Part shown: in pieces, positions 15,112-18,693 of the stretch
Numbering within the stretch: the first letter of the stretch is position 1
Layout of the letters: each line of letters begins with the position of its first letter
Origin: Lentzea sp.
GTDB lineage: Bacteria; Actinomycetota; Actinomycetes; Mycobacteriales; Pseudonocardiaceae
Reading direction: 5' to 3'
Length of the DNA: 18,693 nt
NCBI GenBank assembly: GCA_030146905.1
Contig: JASLAV010000122.1
Location: forward strand, 1-18,693
Program-made: the position numbers and the translations under genes
Notes under the pieces: generated by a model
What the model saw: the letters and a program-made list of their open reading frames with translations, nothing else
Databases searched by the model: none
What the model was told of the DNA's origin: nothing

Positions 15112-16116
15112 GTGTCCGCGGAGGCCGGAGGCATCCGCAGCAACCTGATCCAGGAGTTGTTCTGGACTCGGACCGGGTTGCTCCTCCTCATACTCGTGGT
15201 GACGTCGGGTACGTCGCTGTCCATTTCCAGTCAAATGGATTCCGGTACGGCGAGAAACCTGCTGACCGCACTGGGTACGGGCACGCTCATTTCCGCGGTC
15301 GTGAGCTTCACGCAGACGTTGATCACCTCGAAAGCCGCGCAGAACGCTCTTCTCACGCCGGTCATCGAGGAGAGCCGCAGGGCGCTCAGGGAGCTCAGCG
15401 AGGAGTACCGGGCCCTGGACCGCGAGTTCTTCCCCAGCCACGTGTTCGAGCCGACGGCCAAGCCGGACCCGGTGTTCAACCAGCTCATGATGCAGGACCT
15501 GGAACGGACGCGGCTGTACTGCTTCCGCGGGTTCGCCGGGCGGTACGCGGCGGGAAGAGTGCTGCTCAGCCAGACGGAGTGCGAGCTCAGGGCCGTGCTG
15601 GCCGACCCGCGCGACGACAACGCGATCAGCGGCCGTGCGCGGTACCTGCTGCGCAACGAGGGCGCGGACGGCGACTACGACCAGATCCGCGAACAGCTCA
15701 AGGAGCAGATCCGCATCGGGCTCGTCGGGCTCTACGCGGCACGGGGGCGGTGCAGCCGGATCGACGTCACGATCGTCTCCGACCCACCGCTCGACCGGCT
15801 GGAACTGTTCGACGACTCGGTGTGGATGACGCTCTACAGCAACACCGCGGGAGTGCTGAGACCGTATCCGCGGACGCTCAGGTTCACCGAAAGTTCGTTC
15901 CTGTACGCGATGGAACGCGCGGAGTTCCTGCGGATCAGCAATTCCAAGGCCGGCTATCACTTCGTCATCACGCCGGGAACCACGACCGACGACTTCCTGG
16001 CGTTGTTCGAGAAGATCACCGGCGCGACTCTCACCAAAGACGGGTTCAAGGAACTCGAAGACAAGTTCCACGCATTCCGTCGTGAATTCTCCGCATCCGC
16101 TCAGTTGAGGAGCTGA
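15112..16116 (+). CDS. Two-TM membrane protein with a large C-terminal soluble domain, function unknown
   Basis: This encodes 334 aa. The GTG at 15112 is favoured by AGGAGG (15098-15103) 8 nt upstream; a GTG at 15103 would overlap that site. TM1 (20-38) and TM2 (50-71) are joined by a short polar loop. A charged helix follows (75-107), then an alpha/beta domain (about 128-334) with LERTRLYCFRGFAGRYAA, LRAVLADPRDD (159-169), IDVTIVSDPP and PYPRTLRFTESSF. This order of strands and the LxDPRD motif recall PLD-like or DUF5919-type domains, but no HKD motif is present, so I do not assign catalysis. It heads a plus-strand group with the cupin gene 6 bp downstream, suggesting a membrane sensor or anchor. 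I recognise no named family. Confidence 0.72.
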   Translation: MSAEAGGIRSNLIQELFWTRTGLLLLILVVTSGTSLSISSQMDSGTARNLLTALGTGTLISAVVSFTQTLITSKAAQNALLTPVIEESRRALRELSEEYRALDREFFPSHVFEPTAKPDPVFNQLMMQDLERTRLYCFRGFAGRYAAGRVLLSQTECELRAVLADPRDDNAISGRARYLLRNEGADGDYDQIREQLKEQIRIGLVGLYAARGRCSRIDVTIVSDPPLDRLELFDDSVWMTLYSNTAGVLRPYPRTLRFTESSFLYAMERAEFLRISNSKAGYHFVITPGTTTDDFLALFEKITGATLTKDGFKELEDKFHAFRREFSASAQLRS

Positions 16117-16122
16117 TCGATC

Positions 16123-16770
16123 TTGTTAGCCGAGTTCACCGGGTTGTCCGCGCTCGAGGAGCTCGCCGCCCGGGTGAAGCGCGCCGAATTCCCCGTCGTG
16201 GACCACTGGCCCGACGTCGGGGAGTGGTTCCGCGAGTGGGCGGCCCGGCCGGAGCTGCGCAAGGAGCTCCGTGCGCACATCGACGGGCTCACACCCCAGG
16301 AGGCGACCTGGGTGATCGCGCACTCCCGTGAGACGACGACGCACTTCGCGTGGTGCCTGAGAGACGAACCGGACGAGCCGTTCACGTTCTGGCTGCACGA
16401 GTACAAGCCGCTGGCGGACTGGCGCACGGGGTACGCGGACTCGGTCCACAACCACCGGTACCACTTCTGCACCACCATCCTGAGCGGCGCCTACCTGCAC
16501 GAACGCTTCGACGCCCTGCTCGGGATCGGCGGTCGCACCATCGTCGGCACGGAGCTCACGAACCGCGCCCAGTGGACAGAGGGCACCACCGGCATGCTGC
16601 TCGCGCACGAGTTCCACCGCATCCCACGCGCCGCCGACGGGACGATGACGTTCCTGGTCAAGTCCCGCGCCGTCACGCCGTGGAGCCTGAGCTACGACCC
16701 CGACACCGGGATCAGCCACCGGCACGTGCCGGTCGAGGACCGACTGGAGGATCTGACGAACCACCTCTGA
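16123..16770 (+). CDS. Metal-binding cupin-fold protein, cysteine-dioxygenase-like layout
   Basis: This encodes 215 aa. A helical N terminus (1-75) precedes a beta-rich cupin core. The first cupin motif is VHNHRYHF with His109 and His111, followed by GAYLHERF with Glu127; the second is LLAHEFHRI with His162 and His165. These would bind one metal, probably iron. The layout resembles thiol dioxygenases and other cupin oxygenases, but no close family can be named. The TTG at 16123 is the likely start: GAGGAG (16107-16112) lies 10 nt upstream and no ATG exists near the N terminus. It begins 6 bp after the two-TM gene and so is probably co-transcribed. The substrate is unknown; it could be an enzyme or a ligand-sensing protein. 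Confidence 0.72.
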   Translation: MLAEFTGLSALEELAARVKRAEFPVVDHWPDVGEWFREWAARPELRKELRAHIDGLTPQEATWVIAHSRETTTHFAWCLRDEPDEPFTFWLHEYKPLADWRTGYADSVHNHRYHFCTTILSGAYLHERFDALLGIGGRTIVGTELTNRAQWTEGTTGMLLAHEFHRIPRAADGTMTFLVKSRAVTPWSLSYDPDTGISHRHVPVEDRLEDLTNHL

Positions 16771-16830
16771 GGCCGCACGGGAGCGCCCGCAGCCCGCTTA
16801 CCATCAGCCCACCCGGTGGGAGGGTTGATG

Positions 16831-17481
16831 ATGCATACGCGCACAAGGATTCCGAAGTCTGTCATCGCGGACGTGGAGCAGCGCGTGAGGCGGCTCTGCG
16901 AGGACCTGGCCGCCAAGCTGCAGTTCCACGGCTGGCACCACGTGAGCTTCGTCCGCGACAAGTCCGTGCACTTCGCCGGCCGCAACGGCGCCGCGGAAGA
17001 CGTCGTGGAGGTCGCCGCGCTCGTGCACGACCTGAACTACATGGTCCGCCGCAACTCGCTGCCGACCGACGGCGCGGCGCTGCGCAGGAAGGTCCTCTTC
17101 GTCTCCGGTGTCTCCCAAGGGGACATCGAGTGGGTCGAGCGGATCGTCCTCGAGGCCGAGATGCGCACCCGTCACCGCGACATCTCGCTGGAGGCGCAGG
17201 CGCTGTCGGACGCCGACACGCTGTTCAAGGCGCTCCCGGTCACGCCGGTCGTCCTCGCGCACAAGTACCTGCAGGAGAACGGCATCACGCTGCGCGAGCT
17301 CGCGCACAAGATCGTGGGCGAGCAGGCGGGCAAGGCCGACGACGGCTACTACTTCTACGACGAGGAGGCAGCCGTGACCTACACGAAGTGGGCGCAGGCG
17401 AACCTCTCGCTGTGGAAGTGCATCGTCGAGTCCCTCGACGACCCGTGCGTCGAGGACCTGCTGACCAAAGTGGTGTCCTGA
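16831..17481 (+). CDS. HD-domain phosphohydrolase-like protein
   Basis: This encodes 216 aa. An HD metal site is visible: His36/His37 in GWHHVSFV, His66-Asp67 in AALVHDLNY, and Asp127/Asp129 in LSDADTLFKAL. The remaining helices fit a single HD domain. HD proteins hydrolyse phosphomonoesters, nucleotides or cyclic nucleotides; a few are oxygenases. There is no synthetase, GGDEF or second domain to narrow this. Three start codons compete (GTG 16816, ATG 16828, ATG 16831); I prefer 16831 because GGAGG (16819-16823) is 7 nt upstream. It lies 60 bp after the cupin gene on the same strand, so it may be the third gene of the operon or have its own promoter. Its stop is 28 bp from that of the opposing CHAT-like gene. 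Confidence 0.75.
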   Translation: MHTRTRIPKSVIADVEQRVRRLCEDLAAKLQFHGWHHVSFVRDKSVHFAGRNGAAEDVVEVAALVHDLNYMVRRNSLPTDGAALRRKVLFVSGVSQGDIEWVERIVLEAEMRTRHRDISLEAQALSDADTLFKALPVTPVVLAHKYLQENGITLRELAHKIVGEQAGKADDGYYFYDEEAAVTYTKWAQANLSLWKCIVESLDDPCVEDLLTKVVS

Positions 17482-17509
17482 CCGCCACGACCAGGGCCTG
17501 ACGGCGAGG

Positions 17510-18693
17510 TCACCTGAGGCGCAGGTCGGCTCCGGCGTGCAGGGTGAGGGCGAGGCCGAGGACGTTGCCCCGGCTGAGCATCTCCCAGCGCGTCTGCCGC
17601 ACCGCCTCGCCCGCGGGCATCCCCCCGGCGAGCCTGGCCAGCAGCATGCCGCTCGCCCACCCCGCCATGCCCTGGTCGACGGCCACCTCAGGGCAGATCA
17701 CGCCCGCGGCGCCCGCCTGGTTGACGAACGCGTCGACCAGGTGCGACGCCGGTGACGTCGTCACGACCAGCGGCCGGTGGGGCCAGCCCGCGACCTCCAC
17801 GGCCTCCAGGACACCTTCGTCGTAGACGAGGTGCAACACGTCCGCGCGTTCGTCCGACAGCACGCGCGACAGCTCGGACGGGCTGACGTAGGCGGACGAG
17901 ATGGTCTCCGGCGGCAGGAACGACATCAGCTCGGCGACGTGCCGCTGGGTGAGCGCCCTGTCCAGGCCGGGGTCGACGGCCAGCGCCACCGCGACCCGGC
18001 GCTGCGCCGGCGCGACCTGCCACGCGAGCGGTCCCGCCGGCTGTTCCAGCACGCTCGACAGCCCCCAGAACCCGAAGGGGCACAGGACGTTCCCGCTGTG
18101 GTCGGGTTCCGGGCAGCGCGGCGGCACCGGTCCCCCGGCACCGAACGGGCCGAAGCGCCCCACGGACGTGCACAGCCGGTACGGCCCTTCGGTGAACGGC
18201 AGGTCGTAGACGTGGGCCCACGGCACCCGCGTCGCACCGGCCACCGTGATCACCCCGCCGCGCCGGACCACCGCCCCGCCGGGGAACAGCCGCCCGTGCA
18301 GTGCGGCACCGCGCAGCGCGAACGCGGCGAGGTCCTCGCAGAACGCGGGGAAACCCTTGCCGTACCACGGGTCCAGCCCGGTCACGGGCGGCAGCTCGCA
18401 GCCGGCGTCCACGCCTGCCCAGTGCGGGCGGCGTCCTGTCGCCACCAGCGCCCGCTCGCCGAGCACGAGGACCGACGCCACCCGTGACGACAGCGGCTCG
18501 AGGTCGGCGAACGTCCGCGACAACCGCAACCGCGGCCGCACCGCGGACTCACCGCCGCCGACCGGCAGCACCACCTGCAGCACGTGCACCGGCACCACAC
18601 CTCGGTAGATAAGCAGCTCACCGCTCCACGGCACCGACGCGTACGGCGTCGTCACGGTGAAGCTCACCCAGGGACTGCCGCCCTCGACCGGCA
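17510..18693 (-). CDS. CHAT-domain-like protein, apparently lacking catalytic residues (5' end outside window)
   Basis: The frame is open to the right edge, and the residues before the in-window GTG (18667) read as normal coding sequence, so the N terminus is probably missing; 385 aa lie after that GTG. CPFGFWGLSSVLEQP (196-210) and the tail AGAAGVI (318-324), ARLAGGMPAGEAVRQTRWEMLSRGNVLGL (about 344-372) and DLRLR match the C-terminal half of CHAT (caspase-like) proteins of actinobacteria. CHAT proteases use a His in a CHG-type motif and a Cys in an NAC-type motif. Here the equivalent places read LHLVYDEG (278-285) and VTTSPASH (302-309), with neither residue. It may be a pseudo-protease or binding protein. 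It converges on the HD gene with a 28-bp gap and no visible terminator. Confidence 0.65.
   Translation of the reverse strand, partial: PVEGGSPWVSFTVTTPYASVPWSGELLIYRGVVPVHVLQVVLPVGGGESAVRPRLRLSRTFADLEPLSSRVASVLVLGERALVATGRRPHWAGVDAGCELPPVTGLDPWYGKGFPAFCEDLAAFALRGAALHGRLFPGGAVVRRGGVITVAGATRVPWAHVYDLPFTEGPYRLCTSVGRFGPFGAGGPVPPRCPEPDHSGNVLCPFGFWGLSSVLEQPAGPLAWQVAPAQRRVAVALAVDPGLDRALTQRHVAELMSFLPPETISSAYVSPSELSRVLSDERADVLHLVYDEGVLEAVEVAGWPHRPLVVTTSPASHLVDAFVNQAGAAGVICPEVAVDQGMAGWASGMLLARLAGGMPAGEAVRQTRWEMLSRGNVLGLALTLHAGADLRLR

Noticed and set aside
16808..16820. CCCACC/GGTGGG repeat just before the HD gene, considered as an SD-masking hairpin
   Set aside because: The usable stem is only about 4 bp once a realistic loop is allowed.

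Overview
The window is high-GC actinobacterial DNA: GTG and TTG starts, many 4-bp start/stop overlaps, long antisense reading frames caused by GC bias, and a complete cvnA-B-C-D 'conservon'. Codon style and gene content suit a filamentous actinomycete, probably of the Pseudonocardiaceae (Lentzea, Saccharothrix or Amycolatopsis type). That placement is inference, because no rRNA or marker gene is present. I see no tRNA, rRNA, CRISPR array, insertion sequence or prophage.

Left end (3-4183, minus strand): a conservon operon of a large two-TM sensor-kinase-like protein, a roadblock/LC7 protein, a DUF742 protein and a small GTPase-like protein. The genes overlap or nearly touch. A 334-bp divergent spacer carries plausible promoters both for the conservon and for a DUF485 + cation/acetate symporter pair (4518-6502, plus strand).

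Middle (6578-10650): a zinc-ribbon protein is coupled to a four-TM protein of unknown function (6578-8013, plus strand). It converges on a minus-strand string of four genes: a small conserved protein, an ATP-grasp enzyme, an alpha/beta hydrolase and a LiaF-like membrane protein. The string starts at a very short divergent spacer (35 bp) shared with a DUF885 hydrolase (10686-12272). Both starts in that spacer look leaderless.

Right half (12276-14704): a secreted GH128-type glycosidase, a quinone-oxidoreductase-type reductase and an FKBP lipoprotein, with a perfect 19-bp-stem terminator between the last two.

Right end (15112-18693): a plus-strand group of three genes encodes a two-TM protein with a large C-terminal soluble domain, a metal-binding cupin and an HD-domain phosphohydrolase-like protein. 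It converges on a CHAT-type protein that is cut by the window edge and appears to lack the His/Cys catalytic pair. This end is the best candidate for an undescribed system. The zinc-ribbon/four-TM pair and the degenerate CvnD GTPase are the next most interesting items.
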